Positions 1 to 7,976 of a stretch of DNA of 64,000 nt are shown here, in pieces (position 1 is the stretch's first letter; the number at the start of each line of letters is the position of its first letter). The translations under genes were made by a program, and so were the position numbers. The notes beneath the pieces are model-generated. The model searched no databases. It was not told where the DNA came from and saw nothing but the letters and a program-made list of their open reading frames with translations. The stretch lies in NCBI RefSeq assembly GCF_001050195.2, contig NZ_DF967965.1, positions 3,378,442-3,442,441 of the forward strand, written 5' to 3'. The stretch comes from Anaerolinea thermolimosa. Its GTDB lineage: Bacteria; Chloroflexota; Anaerolineae; Anaerolineales; Anaerolineaceae.

Positions 1-56
1 AATACGAAGCCAGCATTCAAACTGAACCAACGGGGTAACCCATGGAGGAATCGTTT

Positions 57-1895
57 ATGTCGAAATCATCTCTGCTCCGCATCCTGACCATTTTCACCCT
101 GCTGATCGGGGTGCTTGCCCTGGCCTGGCCGGGCGCCACCGTGCAGGCCGTCGAGCCGCAACAGACCGCCACTCTGGAGGTCTCTGTAGACCAGACGGCA
201 AAATCGGGACTGCCCGGCAGCTCGGTGCTTTTCAATTTTTCGGTGAAAAATAACAGCGCCGTGGATGTGAATGTGACGATCTCGGCCACCCCCAGCGGGC
301 TGGGGAACGTCTCTGCGCCGGGCAGCGTTTTCATCCCCGCAGGCGGCACTCAACCGGTGCCGGTAGCAGTTAACCTTTCCGTTTCGGCTCTGCCGGGCAG
401 TTCAGAGGGAATCACCGTGACCTTCACCCCCGCCGATCCAACCATCCCGGCGGTTTCCAAACTCGTTTCCGTCTCTGTCAGCGCTCCACCCACCGCACAG
501 CCCACCATTCCCCCCGGCGCAGCACGGCCACTGGTGGTGGTGAGCGGCTATTATCTGGATAAAGACACCATCGCCGTAGGCGATTCCTTCAAGCTCTTTG
601 TGGAACTGCGCAACAACGGCTCCCTCAACGCCAGCAACCTGATCCTCTCCTTCGTCAACGAAAGCTTCCTCCCGCAGGATACCGGCGGCGTGGTGGCTCT
701 GGGCAGCCTGGATGTGGGCAGCAAGCGCGAGGTCTCTCAGCGCTTCCTGGTAAGCTCTGCCCTGGCCGGCCAGGGGGTGGGCATTGTACCCGTTAAGCTC
801 ACGTACACCGATGCCAACGGCACCGCCTACAACGAAGCCTTTTCCATCACCCTCCAGTTGCGCGTCTACTCCGGGGCGGCCGCGCCGACCCCCACCCCCA
901 CCCCGGCCCAGATCTTCCGCCCCCAGCTGGTCATCGCCTCGTATCAAACCGATGTTGACCCCCTGCAACCGGGCACCCAGTTCAACCTCGACCTGGAAGT
1001 TGGCAACCTGGGCAACGCAGATGCCCGCTCAGTGACCATGGTGCTGGGGGGTGGCGTCACTCCAGATGCAAGCGGCACCCCCCAGCCGGGAGGTGTCTCA
1101 GGGGGCAGCGGCGACCTGACGAACTTTGCCCCGGTAGGTTCTTCGAACCTGGTCTACCTGGGCGATCTGCCAGCCAGTGCAACCGTAAAAACCAGCACCC
1201 GGCTCATCGTCAACGTCTCAGCCAACCCGGGGGCTTACACACTCAAAATTTCCTTTGTCTACACCGACCCCAAAGGCAACCGCCTGGTGGATGATCAGGT
1301 CATCACCCTGCTCATCTACCAGCTCCCATCCGTCGAAGTCAACTTTTACCGCGATCCCGGCCCCATCTATGCCGGGCAAATGGCCACCCTGCCCCTGCAG
1401 GTGGTTAACCTGGGGCGAAAGCAGGCCGTGCTCGGCAACATGACCGTCACCGCCGCCGGGGCTGAGGTGCAGAACAACACCACCCTGGTGGGGCCGCTCG
1501 ATCCGGGCGGGTTCTTCACCCTCGATGCCATGCTCATCCCGCCCCAGCCGGGCTCTCTGGAACTGAACGTGGCCATCAACTATACCGACGACTTCAACCA
1601 GGCCCGCCAGATCAACCAGACCATCACTCTTAACGTATTGGAGGGTGCCCCCGTGGGCCCGGAAGGCCCCGGCATGAACGGCACCCCCGGCCCTTCCATG
1701 CCAGACGTCACCCCGGTAGTCGAAGAGACCTTCTGGCAGAAGGTGCTGCGCTTCCTGAAGGGGCTCATCGGGCTGGACAGCGCCCCGCCTCAGCCTGAGA
1801 CTTTCCCCGGCGGGATGGAGGGCACCCCCGTCGAAGGACCGGTTAACGCCCCGGTGGAACAGCCCGTGATCATCCCCCCTCAAAAGGGGCCGTGA
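57..1895 (+). CDS. Secreted CARDB/NEW3-like multi-domain protein
   Basis: Probable extracellular or surface-anchored protein of about 612 residues. Its N-terminus (MSKSSLLRILTIF, then a hydrophobic stretch ending near AVQAVE) is a typical signal peptide. The body holds about four beta-rich segments of roughly 110 residues with repeated 'NNS.VDVNVT', 'LRNNGSLNASN' and 'VGNLGNADA' patterns, the style of CARDB/NEW3 Ig-like domains, joined by Pro/Thr linkers (one is PTPTPTP). An amphipathic stretch (WQKVLRFLKGLIGL) and a Pro-rich tail close it. I chose ATG 57 over the in-frame ATG at 42 because GGAGGA at 45-50 lies between them at correct spacing. It is followed after 9 bases by an FtsX-type permease, so it may be an accessory subunit of that system. 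Catalytic motifs are not visible. Confidence 0.75.
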   Translation: MSKSSLLRILTIFTLLIGVLALAWPGATVQAVEPQQTATLEVSVDQTAKSGLPGSSVLFNFSVKNNSAVDVNVTISATPSGLGNVSAPGSVFIPAGGTQPVPVAVNLSVSALPGSSEGITVTFTPADPTIPAVSKLVSVSVSAPPTAQPTIPPGAARPLVVVSGYYLDKDTIAVGDSFKLFVELRNNGSLNASNLILSFVNESFLPQDTGGVVALGSLDVGSKREVSQRFLVSSALAGQGVGIVPVKLTYTDANGTAYNEAFSITLQLRVYSGAAAPTPTPTPAQIFRPQLVIASYQTDVDPLQPGTQFNLDLEVGNLGNADARSVTMVLGGGVTPDASGTPQPGGVSGGSGDLTNFAPVGSSNLVYLGDLPASATVKTSTRLIVNVSANPGAYTLKISFVYTDPKGNRLVDDQVITLLIYQLPSVEVNFYRDPGPIYAGQMATLPLQVVNLGRKQAVLGNMTVTAAGAEVQNNTTLVGPLDPGGFFTLDAMLIPPQPGSLELNVAINYTDDFNQARQINQTITLNVLEGAPVGPEGPGMNGTPGPSMPDVTPVVEETFWQKVLRFLKGLIGLDSAPPQPETFPGGMEGTPVEGPVNAPVEQPVIIPPQKGP

Positions 1896-1904
1896 GAGGC
1901 AACC

Positions 1905-3227
1905 ATGCGTTTGTTTGATCTCCTTGCCTTGATTTTTTACAACCTCAGCCGCCGCAAGGGACGGGTGGCGCTCACCGCCATCGGCGTGGTGATCGGCACT
2001 GCGGCAGTGGTGCTGCTGGTGGCTCTGGCCACCGGCCTGCAACGCAACGCCACCCGCAACTTCGCCGGAATCACCGACCTGACCATGGTGCAGGTTTACC
2101 CCAAATATGGCGGCGAGGGAAATATCATGATGGCTAAGCCCGGGGGCGGCGCAGAACAGCCTTCTCAGACCAAACTGCTCACCACGCAGGCCATCCAAGA
2201 GCTGGCCGGGCTGGAGGGCGTGCAGATGGTTATCCCCCGCGACTCGCTTCGCTGGCCCGGGCGGGTGAAGGTGGGCAAACTGGAAGCCTATCCCTACGTA
2301 TTTGCGGTGGATACCGAGGATCTATCGGTCATGGGGTATGAATTGCTCGATGGCACACTCAAGCTCGAACGCGGCACAGCGCTGATTGGCGAATCCGTGG
2401 CGAAAAGCTTCAACGACCCCAACTGGCGCCCCGGGCAGCCCCAGCCCGAACAGCCCCAGCTCCTCGGCCAGCAGGTGCGCTTCATCCTCACCCGCTGGAC
2501 TCAGGAAGGCACCACGGTAGAAAAGACCATCCCCCTGCGCATTGTGGGCATCCTCAAACAAAAGATGGGCGAAACCGATTACGCCATGGTGGTGCGCATG
2601 GATGACCTGACCGCCTGGAACGAATGGGGCAACGGCAAGCGCATCAACCGCAATAAAGAAGGATACGAAATGGTGATGGTCAAAGCCAAAGACTCTCGCG
2701 ACGTCACCAAACTGGCCGATACCATCAACAATCTGGGGTATCAGGCTTCCACGCCCATGGAATTTGTGCAGGGCATCAACAACTTTTACACCATCATCCA
2801 GATTGTTTTCGGCGGCATCGGGGCCATCGCCCTCCTTGTGGCAGCCATTGGCATCGCCAACACGATGACCATGGCCATCCTCGAGCGCACCCGCGAAATC
2901 GGGCTGATGAAAGCCATCGGCGCCACCAATCGCAACGTGATGACCATTTTTCTGGGAGAGGCCGCTGGCATCGGCCTGATCGGCGGGCTGGGCGGAGTGC
3001 TCCTGGCCTGGGGGCTGGCGCAGGTGGTAAACGTGCTGGCCGCGGGCTACCTGGCCAGCCAGGCGGCCATGATGGGCGGACAGGAAGCCGGACAGGCGGC
3101 CTATATTGCCCCCTGGTTGCCGCTTTTCGCCCTGGCGTTTTCAACCCTGGTGGGGCTGGTTTCCGGGTTGTACCCGGCCCTGCGCGCCGCCACCATGGTG
3201 CCGGTGCTCGCCCTGAAATACGAATAA
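1905..3227 (+). CDS. MacB/FtsX-family ABC transporter permease
   Basis: Integral membrane subunit of a MacB/LolCDE-like (type VII) ABC system. The N-terminus carries the usual first helix after an RRKGR motif (about residues 20-45). A large extracytoplasmic MacB_PCD domain spans roughly 45-285, and three C-terminal helices lie at about 290-315, 345-370 and 405-430. 'MAILERTREIGLMKAIGA' is the conserved FtsX cytoplasmic loop motif. At 440 residues it is a normal length for a bacterial FtsX-type permease. No ATPase gene is in the window; it may lie upstream of position 1. The gene starts 9 bases after the CARDB-like protein with GAGAGG ahead of ATG, so the two are probably cotranscribed. The substrate is unknown. 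Confidence 0.88.
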   Translation: MRLFDLLALIFYNLSRRKGRVALTAIGVVIGTAAVVLLVALATGLQRNATRNFAGITDLTMVQVYPKYGGEGNIMMAKPGGGAEQPSQTKLLTTQAIQELAGLEGVQMVIPRDSLRWPGRVKVGKLEAYPYVFAVDTEDLSVMGYELLDGTLKLERGTALIGESVAKSFNDPNWRPGQPQPEQPQLLGQQVRFILTRWTQEGTTVEKTIPLRIVGILKQKMGETDYAMVVRMDDLTAWNEWGNGKRINRNKEGYEMVMVKAKDSRDVTKLADTINNLGYQASTPMEFVQGINNFYTIIQIVFGGIGAIALLVAAIGIANTMTMAILERTREIGLMKAIGATNRNVMTIFLGEAAGIGLIGGLGGVLLAWGLAQVVNVLAAGYLASQAAMMGGQEAGQAAYIAPWLPLFALAFSTLVGLVSGLYPALRAATMVPVLALKYE

Positions 3228-3250
3228 ACCCTAATTTTGCAAAACGCCGC

Positions 3251-3290
3251 GGCAACCCCGGGCCGTCCATATAACTGGCTCAGGGTTGCC
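3251..3290. terminator. Inverted repeat between convergent genes
   Basis: GGCAACCC at 3251-3258 pairs with GGGTTGCC at 3283-3290, between the ends of the permease gene and the minus-strand phosphoribosyltransferase gene. There is no good T-run on either side, so a terminator role is inferred from position only. Confidence 0.3.
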
Positions 3291-3308
3291 GTTCATTTCA
3301 GGGACGAT

Positions 3309-3860
3309 TCAATCGGTGAAGACGGGCAGGTGGCCGAGCGAGATGATCGAGGCCCATTTGGCGCGTTCACCCTCGGTGAGGATGGCCGCCTCGGCCACCA
3401 CCTGAGCACCGGCTTTTTGCAGTAACATGCGCATTCCCTGCAGGGTCGAACCCGTACTGATCACATCATCCACAATAACTACCCGCTTACCGGCAATCAG
3501 CTGGCGGTCTTTCTCATCCAGGTAGAGGGTCTGCGGCTGGCCGGTGGTGATCGAAAGCGTTTCGGCGCGCAGAGCATCGCCCATGTAGGGTTTGTACGAT
3601 TTACGTAAAATCACATAGGGCTTGTGAGTCTCGTACGACAGGCCGTGCGCCAGCGGGATACTTTTGGCTTCAGCGGTCACCAGAATATCATAATCTACCG
3701 ACGCCAGTTTCTCGGCCAGCGCCTTTGAGCAGGCCGTGACCAGTTCGGTATCGCCGAGGATATTCAAAATGGCGATGCGCAGGCCGGGCTTGATCTCGAA
3801 CAGGGGCAGTTCGCGATGCACTCCGGCAATATCGATGGGATACGTTTCTCGTTGGGTCAT
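3309..3860 (-). CDS. Adenine-type phosphoribosyltransferase family protein
   Basis: Type I phosphoribosyltransferase that would couple a purine or related base to PRPP in the cytoplasm. The PRPP-binding motif VVIVDDVISTGSTL (about residues 127-140) is complete with its two acidic residues. The length (183 aa) fits the Apt/Xpt class. The start at 3860 (MTQRETYP) is chosen because AAGAGG stands just upstream. A longer frame beginning at 3893 would put that site inside the coding region. It is the last gene of a minus-strand run with a GIY-YIG protein and a TyrA-like dehydrogenase. The substrate base cannot be decided from sequence. Confidence 0.85.
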   Translation of the reverse strand: MTQRETYPIDIAGVHRELPLFEIKPGLRIAILNILGDTELVTACSKALAEKLASVDYDILVTAEAKSIPLAHGLSYETHKPYVILRKSYKPYMGDALRAETLSITTGQPQTLYLDEKDRQLIAGKRVVIVDDVISTGSTLQGMRMLLQKAGAQVVAEAAILTEGERAKWASIISLGHLPVFTD

Positions 3861-3908
3861 TGTCAACCTCTTAAAAAGGGAATTACCCTCCACCCGCCCT
3901 GAGCAAGG

Positions 3909-4157
3909 TCACCTCTGGCTTTCGGCCAGCGCCTTTTTCTGGGCATGGGTAAGGTTTTTCAACTGGCGCTCACGCCGCATGGCCGCGGCGCGGTCAAATT
4001 GCTCTTCCACATAAACCAGGCGCACCGGACGGCGCTGACGGGTATACCGCGCACCCCGCCCGTCGTTATGCTGAGCTTCGCGGCGCCGGGGGTCGGTAGT
4101 CCAGCCGGTGTAATATGTGCCGTCGGCACACTCCAGGATGTAGCAAAAGCAGGTCAT
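3909..4157 (-). CDS. GIY-YIG nuclease domain protein
   Basis: Stand-alone GIY-YIG domain of 82 residues, UPF0213/YhbQ type. The first motif is degenerate at the N-terminus (CYILECADGTYYTGWT). It is followed by the conserved Arg in DPRRREAQHN, the R.TRQRRPVRLVY block and the E of 'YVEEQFDRAAAMRRE'. The family is a small single-domain nuclease of uncertain role, possibly in DNA repair. It lies 3 bases downstream of the TyrA-like gene and 48 bases upstream of the phosphoribosyltransferase, all on the minus strand, so it is probably part of their transcript. Confidence 0.88.
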   Translation of the reverse strand: MTCFCYILECADGTYYTGWTTDPRRREAQHNDGRGARYTRQRRPVRLVYVEEQFDRAAAMRRERQLKNLTHAQKKALAESQR

Positions 4158-4160
4158 CGT

Positions 4161-5165
4161 CTATCGATCCCTGTTGCGCTTTTCCTGCTCACCCTTCGGA
4201 CGGATGCCAAACAGGCGCCCGAGCGTCTCGCCGAACGAAGGCAGAGAGGCTGGCTGGGGGCCTTCTTCCCATTTACCTGAGGTGCGCTGGCGGAACCAGG
4301 CGGCATGGAGCTGACGGGCACGTTCCAGCCGCTCGTGAAAGGTAGCCTCGTTGCCGCTGGCCAGGGCTTCGCGTATTTCGTAAAGCTCACCGATCAGATT
4401 GTCCAGCGCGCGAAGGGTGTTCTCACGGTTTTGCAGGGCCTCTTCCCCGGGCCTTTTTCCGCCGCCGGGGTAAGCCGCCAGGTCGGCAATGCGCGCATAC
4501 CGGGCATTGGCGATCTTTCGCCCGTCATTCCAGCCGGGCATACCGGCGGTGACGTTGACCAGTGCCGCCGCAATGAGGCCGGGCAGCACATGGCTGGCCG
4601 AAAGCAAACCATCCACCTCATACGGGTCGGAAAAAACCGGCGTACTGCCGATCAGTCGGGCCAGGTTTTCAGCCAGTTGCACTGCCGATTCGTCCACCCC
4701 CGGCGCGCTGGTGATCATGATGATGTTGTCCTTGAACAGGTCTGCATGCGCCGAGCTCGGGCCCCGGTCCAGTTCTCCCAGATAACGGGCATTCGCCGCC
4801 GGAGTAAAGGTCAGGAAGTAGCACTCAGGAGAAGTAAGCAGCTCCTGCGCCCAGCGGGTGGACTGCACCGTGGCGGAAGAAGTATCCAGCACCACCACCC
4901 CCGGCTTGAGATGAGGTGCAATGGCCTGGAGGGTGGAACGCACCTCATCCACTGGCAGTGCCAGAATGACCACATCTGCTCCGCCAACCGCATCGGGCAG
5001 GGAGGGGGCAATCCGATCTACCACATTGAGCTTCTGTGCCTGTTTGAGGACTTCCGCTTCCCGGTCGTTGCCCACGCGCGTAATTTGATCTCTGGCCGCG
5101 GCCAGCGCCAGGCCGATGGAAGAACCCACCTGGCCCAGCCCCAGAATACTGATCTGAACGGTCAT
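4161..5165 (-). CDS. Prephenate dehydrogenase-like NAD(P)-binding protein
   Basis: TyrA-family oxidoreductase of about 334 residues. The N-terminal Rossmann motif ILGLGQVGSSIGLALA is at residues 6-21, and a helical C-terminal dimerisation domain follows. In the tyrosine pathway the family oxidises prephenate to 4-hydroxyphenylpyruvate. The catalytic-region 'TFTPAANARYLGELDRG' replaces the usual 'HP..G' histidine motif, so prephenate may not be the substrate. No other aromatic amino acid genes are nearby, which adds doubt. ATG 5165 is preferred over the upstream in-frame start at 5216 because GGAAGGAG lies just before it. First gene of a three-gene minus-strand operon. Confidence 0.72.
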   Translation of the reverse strand: MTVQISILGLGQVGSSIGLALAAARDQITRVGNDREAEVLKQAQKLNVVDRIAPSLPDAVGGADVVILALPVDEVRSTLQAIAPHLKPGVVVLDTSSATVQSTRWAQELLTSPECYFLTFTPAANARYLGELDRGPSSAHADLFKDNIIMITSAPGVDESAVQLAENLARLIGSTPVFSDPYEVDGLLSASHVLPGLIAAALVNVTAGMPGWNDGRKIANARYARIADLAAYPGGGKRPGEEALQNRENTLRALDNLIGELYEIREALASGNEATFHERLERARQLHAAWFRQRTSGKWEEGPQPASLPSFGETLGRLFGIRPKGEQEKRNRDR

Positions 5166-5329
5166 CTTGCTTCTCCTTCCAGTGAACTGCAACGCACCTT
5201 TAAATGTTACCACCAAGCCCGCCGGATACCAATATACGCAGACGTTTCTTCAGGCAGGGGTTCTTCCTGCCACCCGGCGGATTCCCGAAAATTGATACAA
5301 CGTTGAGATGAAACCGGGTATCCCTCATG

Positions 5330-5335
5330 TATAAT
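5330..5335 (+). promoter_or_regulatory. -10 element for nfeD-slipin operon
   Basis: TATAAT at 5330-5335 is 19 bases before the nfeD start codon. TTGAGA at 5303-5308 would give a 21-base spacer, which is long, so the -35 is uncertain. A GGGATGG Shine-Dalgarno-like site follows. Confidence 0.5.
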
Positions 5336-5354
5336 GAATAAGGGATGGTGACTT

Positions 5355-5981
5355 ATGATCAACAACATTCTGTTGGATCCGAACGTCGGTTTTGTGCTCC
5401 TGGTGGGAGGGTTTGTCTTCGCCATTCTGGCTCTTTTTTCGCCAGGGACGGGCATCCTTGAAGTGGGAGCACTGTTTGCGCTGCTGCTGGCCGGTTACAC
5501 CCTCGTCACCCTGCCAGTAAACGGCTGGGCCATTGTCGTGATGATCGTCGCCGTATTCCCGCTGGTATTTGCCGTACGTGGGCCGCGCGGCGGCGGCCAA
5601 GGAAGGTCGACCCTCTTTCTGATAGCCGGGATCGTCCTGCTCATCCTGGGATCAATCTTCGTCTTCCGCACCGAGCAGGGTGGCCCGGCGGTTAATCCCA
5701 TCCTGGCAGTGATCATCTCAGGAGGTTCAGGGCTGTTGCTATGGTTCATGGCCCGCAAGAGCCTGGAAGCCGCCCTGGCCACCCCACGGCACAACCTCGA
5801 CCGGTTGATCGGTATGACCGGCACGGCTCGCACTGACCTTCGCCCGGAGGGCACCGTATATGTGGGGGGAGAAGAATGGACTGCTGTCAGCAGTAGTTAT
5901 ATCCCCAGCGGGGCTACCATCCGCGTGATCGCCCGCCAGGGGTTGGTTCTCACCGTTGAACAAGTTAAACCGGAGGAATAA
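5355..5981 (+). CDS. NfeD-family membrane protein
   Basis: Integral membrane protein of 208 residues with about four predicted helices. The first (GFVLLVGGFVFAILALF) is near residues 10-27, and further hydrophobic segments run to about residue 130. A soluble C-terminal beta-barrel (OB-fold NfeD domain) spans about 150-206, with the pattern IGMTGTARTDLRPEGTVYVGGEEW. NfeD proteins pair with SPFH-family slipins, and the slipin gene follows after only 2 bases. This is the short form without the ClpP-like serine protease domain. Its role in membrane microdomain organisation is inferred from family knowledge. Confidence 0.9.
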   Translation: MINNILLDPNVGFVLLVGGFVFAILALFSPGTGILEVGALFALLLAGYTLVTLPVNGWAIVVMIVAVFPLVFAVRGPRGGGQGRSTLFLIAGIVLLILGSIFVFRTEQGGPAVNPILAVIISGGSGLLLWFMARKSLEAALATPRHNLDRLIGMTGTARTDLRPEGTVYVGGEEWTAVSSSYIPSGATIRVIARQGLVLTVEQVKPEE

Positions 5982-5983
5982 CC

Positions 5984-6898
5984 ATGGAACCTGTTTCATC
6001 TTCTTTAACGCTCCTGTGTATTGTCGGAGCTATCATCCTGGTCGTGTTGATCTTCCTGGTCAATGCGATTAAGGTCGTGCCGGAATATCAGCGACTGGTG
6101 GTGTTCCGCCTCGGGCGGTGCATCGGCGACCGCGGCCCCGGCCTGGTGCTGTTAATCCCGATCATTGACCGCGCCGTGCGGGTAGACCTGCGCGAGCAGG
6201 TGCGGGAAATCCCACAGCAAACCTCGATCACCAAGGACAACGCTCCCATCTCCATCGACTTCATCTGGTACTACAAGGTGCTCTCACCGACCGATTCGGT
6301 ACTGCAGGTAGGGAACTTTGAACTGGCCGCCCAGGGTATGGCCACCACCACCCTCCGCTCGGTCATCGGCGGCATATTACTCGATGATGTGCTCTCAGAG
6401 CGCGAAACGATTAACTCCATCCTGCGCACCCGCCTGGACGAGGTCACCGGGCGCTGGGGGGTGAAGGTCACCAATGTGGAAATTCGCGAGATCATCCCGC
6501 CGCGCGAAGTGCAGGAAGCCATGAACCGGCAGATGTCTGCCGAGCGCATTCGCCGTGCGGTCGTCACCGAGTCTACCGGTACCCGCGAGGCGGCCATTAA
6601 CGTGGCCGATGGTGAACGCCAGAGCGCCATCCTGCGCGCCGAAGGCGAGAAACAATCCGCCATCCTGCGCGCCGAAGGTGAAAAGCAGGCCCAGTTGCTG
6701 CGCGCCGAAGGGTTCGCCGCGGCGCTGGAGCGCATCTTTGCCGTAGCGCAAACCATCGACCAGAAGACGCTCACCCTGCAGTATTTTGAAACGCTCAAAG
6801 CCATGGCGGCCAGCCCATCGACCAAGTACATCTTCCCGATGGAGTTCACCAGCCTGATGAGCAATTTCCTGCAGGGACAGGCCAGAAAAGAGGAGTAA
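5984..6898 (+). CDS. SPFH/Band 7 slipin (stomatin-like) protein
   Basis: Membrane-anchored prohibitin/stomatin homologue. One N-terminal helix (IVGAIILVVLIFLVNAIKVV) is followed by the SPFH signature YQRLVVFRLGR at about residues 37-47 and the rest of the Band 7 domain to about 190. A charged helical stretch follows with three repeats of a LRAEGEKQ-type unit, giving a coiled-coil oligomerisation region. ATG is just after a GGAGG site overlapping the nfeD stop. Slipin-NfeD pairs are a common arrangement, thought to organise membrane domains or control proteolysis. Length (304 aa) is slightly longer than a typical bacterial slipin. Confidence 0.93.
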   Translation: MEPVSSSLTLLCIVGAIILVVLIFLVNAIKVVPEYQRLVVFRLGRCIGDRGPGLVLLIPIIDRAVRVDLREQVREIPQQTSITKDNAPISIDFIWYYKVLSPTDSVLQVGNFELAAQGMATTTLRSVIGGILLDDVLSERETINSILRTRLDEVTGRWGVKVTNVEIREIIPPREVQEAMNRQMSAERIRRAVVTESTGTREAAINVADGERQSAILRAEGEKQSAILRAEGEKQAQLLRAEGFAAALERIFAVAQTIDQKTLTLQYFETLKAMAASPSTKYIFPMEFTSLMSNFLQGQARKEE

Positions 6899-6916
6899 AA
6901 CGCACTGATCGCTGAA

Positions 6917-7381
6917 GTGCAAAGCGGGTTTATTCTCACGGGCGCCGGTCTGGGTGATCTGAACGCGCTGCGCCGGTTGGAGCAGGAATGCTTCGGCGGG
7001 GACGCATGGCCGCTCTGGGACCTGATCGGCGTCCTGATTCTGCCCGGCTTGGTGCGGCTGAAAGCCGTCATCGGGTCAGAAATGATCGGATTTGTCGGCG
7101 GCGACCCCCATCCCGCCGAGGGGGTGGGCTGGGTGGCCACGCTGGGGGTACTGCCTGCCTACCGCCGGCGCGGGGTTGCCAGCGCCCTGTTGCAGGCCTG
7201 TGAAAAAGCCATGGGCATGCCCACCATACGCCTGAGTGTACGCCGCTCCAACCTGGCCGCCCTTCAGCTTTACCACAACCATGGTTACCATCTCGTCGAT
7301 GTGTGGAACGCCTATTACTTCGACGGTGAAGATGCCCTGGTGCTGGAAAAGAAAATGCAATTTCCGCCAAAATCAGGTTGA
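6917..7381 (+). CDS. GNAT family N-acetyltransferase
   Basis: Acetyl-CoA-dependent acetyltransferase of the GNAT/RimI type. The acetyl-CoA motif A appears as VATLGVLPAYRRRGVASALL, with the expected R-R-G-x-A pyrophosphate loop, and the C-terminal VRRSNLAALQLYHNHGY motif is typical of RimI-like enzymes. The listed start is GTG 6917. A CTG codon in frame at 6905 sits 9 bases after GAGGAG (6890-6895), which is better spaced, so the protein may begin four residues earlier with a rare start. It directly follows the slipin gene. The acceptor (protein N-terminus or small amine) is unknown. Confidence 0.85.
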   Translation: MQSGFILTGAGLGDLNALRRLEQECFGGDAWPLWDLIGVLILPGLVRLKAVIGSEMIGFVGGDPHPAEGVGWVATLGVLPAYRRRGVASALLQACEKAMGMPTIRLSVRRSNLAALQLYHNHGYHLVDVWNAYYFDGEDALVLEKKMQFPPKSG

Positions 7382-7406
7382 CTTTCATCAGAAGTGGTTA
7401 TATACT
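7378..7406 (+). promoter_or_regulatory. Sigma70-type promoter of the SWIM-protein gene
   Basis: TTGACT (7378-7383), 17-base spacer and TATACT (7401-7406). It overlaps the stop of the acetyltransferase gene. Transcription would begin near 7413 and meet an intrinsic terminator about 40 bases later, before the SWIM gene. Confidence 0.75.
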
Positions 7407-7450
7407 CGATTCAAGATGCGAAAGGGTAAGATCAGTCTGAAGATTGAACA

Positions 7451-7478
7451 AAAGCACGCGGGTTTTCGCGTGCTTTTT
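7451..7478 (+). terminator. Intrinsic terminator/attenuator before SWIM gene
   Basis: AAAGCACGCG (7451-7460) pairs with CGCGTGCTTT (7467-7476) around a GGTTTT loop, followed by further Ts to 7478. It may terminate the upstream operon. Because a strong promoter lies between the acetyltransferase gene and this hairpin, it may also act as an attenuator for the SWIM gene, 46 bases downstream. Confidence 0.85.
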
Positions 7479-7524
7479 GCTACCCGGCTTCTTCCCTTCA
7501 ATTTTAGAAAAGGAGTTGTGCCCA

Positions 7525-7752
7525 ATGGACTATGGCATGATTGGCAAAATTGAGAAGGCCAAGCGCTATGCGCAGGAAAAGGACCGCATCCATTTTAACC
7601 AGTTGACCGTCACCTTTGAAGGCGAAAACAATGCCCACACGGTTCATTACCAGACCGGCGAATGGAATTGCGATTGCGAATTCTTCCAGAGCCGGGGACG
7701 CTGCAGTCATACCATGGCGCTTGAAATGATCCTGGAAGGGATGCTTTCTTGA
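7525..7752 (+). CDS. Small SWIM zinc-finger protein
   Basis: Protein of 75 residues made almost wholly of a SWIM-type zinc finger. Motif WNCDCEFFQSRGRCSHTMALE supplies the CxC...CxH ligands. SWIM domains bind zinc and occur in SWI2/SNF2 proteins, MuDR transposases and Zn-finger partners of RecA-like proteins; stand-alone copies are of unknown function. The start at ATG 7525 (MDYGMIG) is set by AAGGAG at 7510-7515. A longer frame from 7444 would run through the terminator hairpin and is unlikely. The gene is flanked by intrinsic terminators on both sides, so it is probably a single-gene unit. Confidence 0.85.
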   Translation: MDYGMIGKIEKAKRYAQEKDRIHFNQLTVTFEGENNAHTVHYQTGEWNCDCEFFQSRGRCSHTMALEMILEGMLS

Positions 7753-7777
7753 ACTTAAAATAGACGAAGCCAATCCA

Positions 7778-7811
7778 GACCGGATCGCAGGAAAGCGATC
7801 CGGTCTTTTTT
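7778..7811 (+). terminator. Intrinsic terminator after SWIM gene
   Basis: An 11-base stem GACCGGATCGC (7778-7788) and GCGATCCGGTC (7795-7805) with an AGGAAA loop and a T-run to 7811. Confidence 0.93.
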
Positions 7812-7976
7812 ATCTCCCCGGGGAAAAACTGGCGCGATTCCTGCAACGATTCTCATGCAGCCCCGCCGTGCCGGGCAGGCTTCAGGCGGTGCACCTTCCC
7901 TGCGCCATGCCGGGCTGTCTGCGACCCAGCAGGCAGAGGCAGGTACGCCTATTTCACCGCTTCACTGGATGGTTTC
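7812..7976 (+). other. GC-rich non-coding leader of the GGDEF-EAL gene
   Basis: 165 bases with no convincing reading frame. It contains related GTGCCGGGC and ATGCCGGGC stretches and several C/G runs able to pair. It lacks the GGCAAACC and GACGCAAAGCC cores of a GEMM-I c-di-GMP riboswitch. No clear promoter was found. Confidence 0.3.

Noticed and set aside
4305..5306. Plus-strand ORF of 333 codons opposite the TyrA-like gene
   Set aside because: No motifs; the minus-strand frame has the Rossmann signature and a ribosome site.
6618..6715. DNA direct repeats of about 30 bases
   Set aside because: They encode the LRAEGEKQ-type coiled-coil repeats of the slipin and differ at third codon positions, so this is protein repetition.
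7812..7976. c-di-GMP (GEMM-I) riboswitch in front of the GGDEF-EAL gene
   Set aside because: The leader is GC-rich and can fold, but neither the GGCAAACC nor the GACGCAAAGCC core is present.
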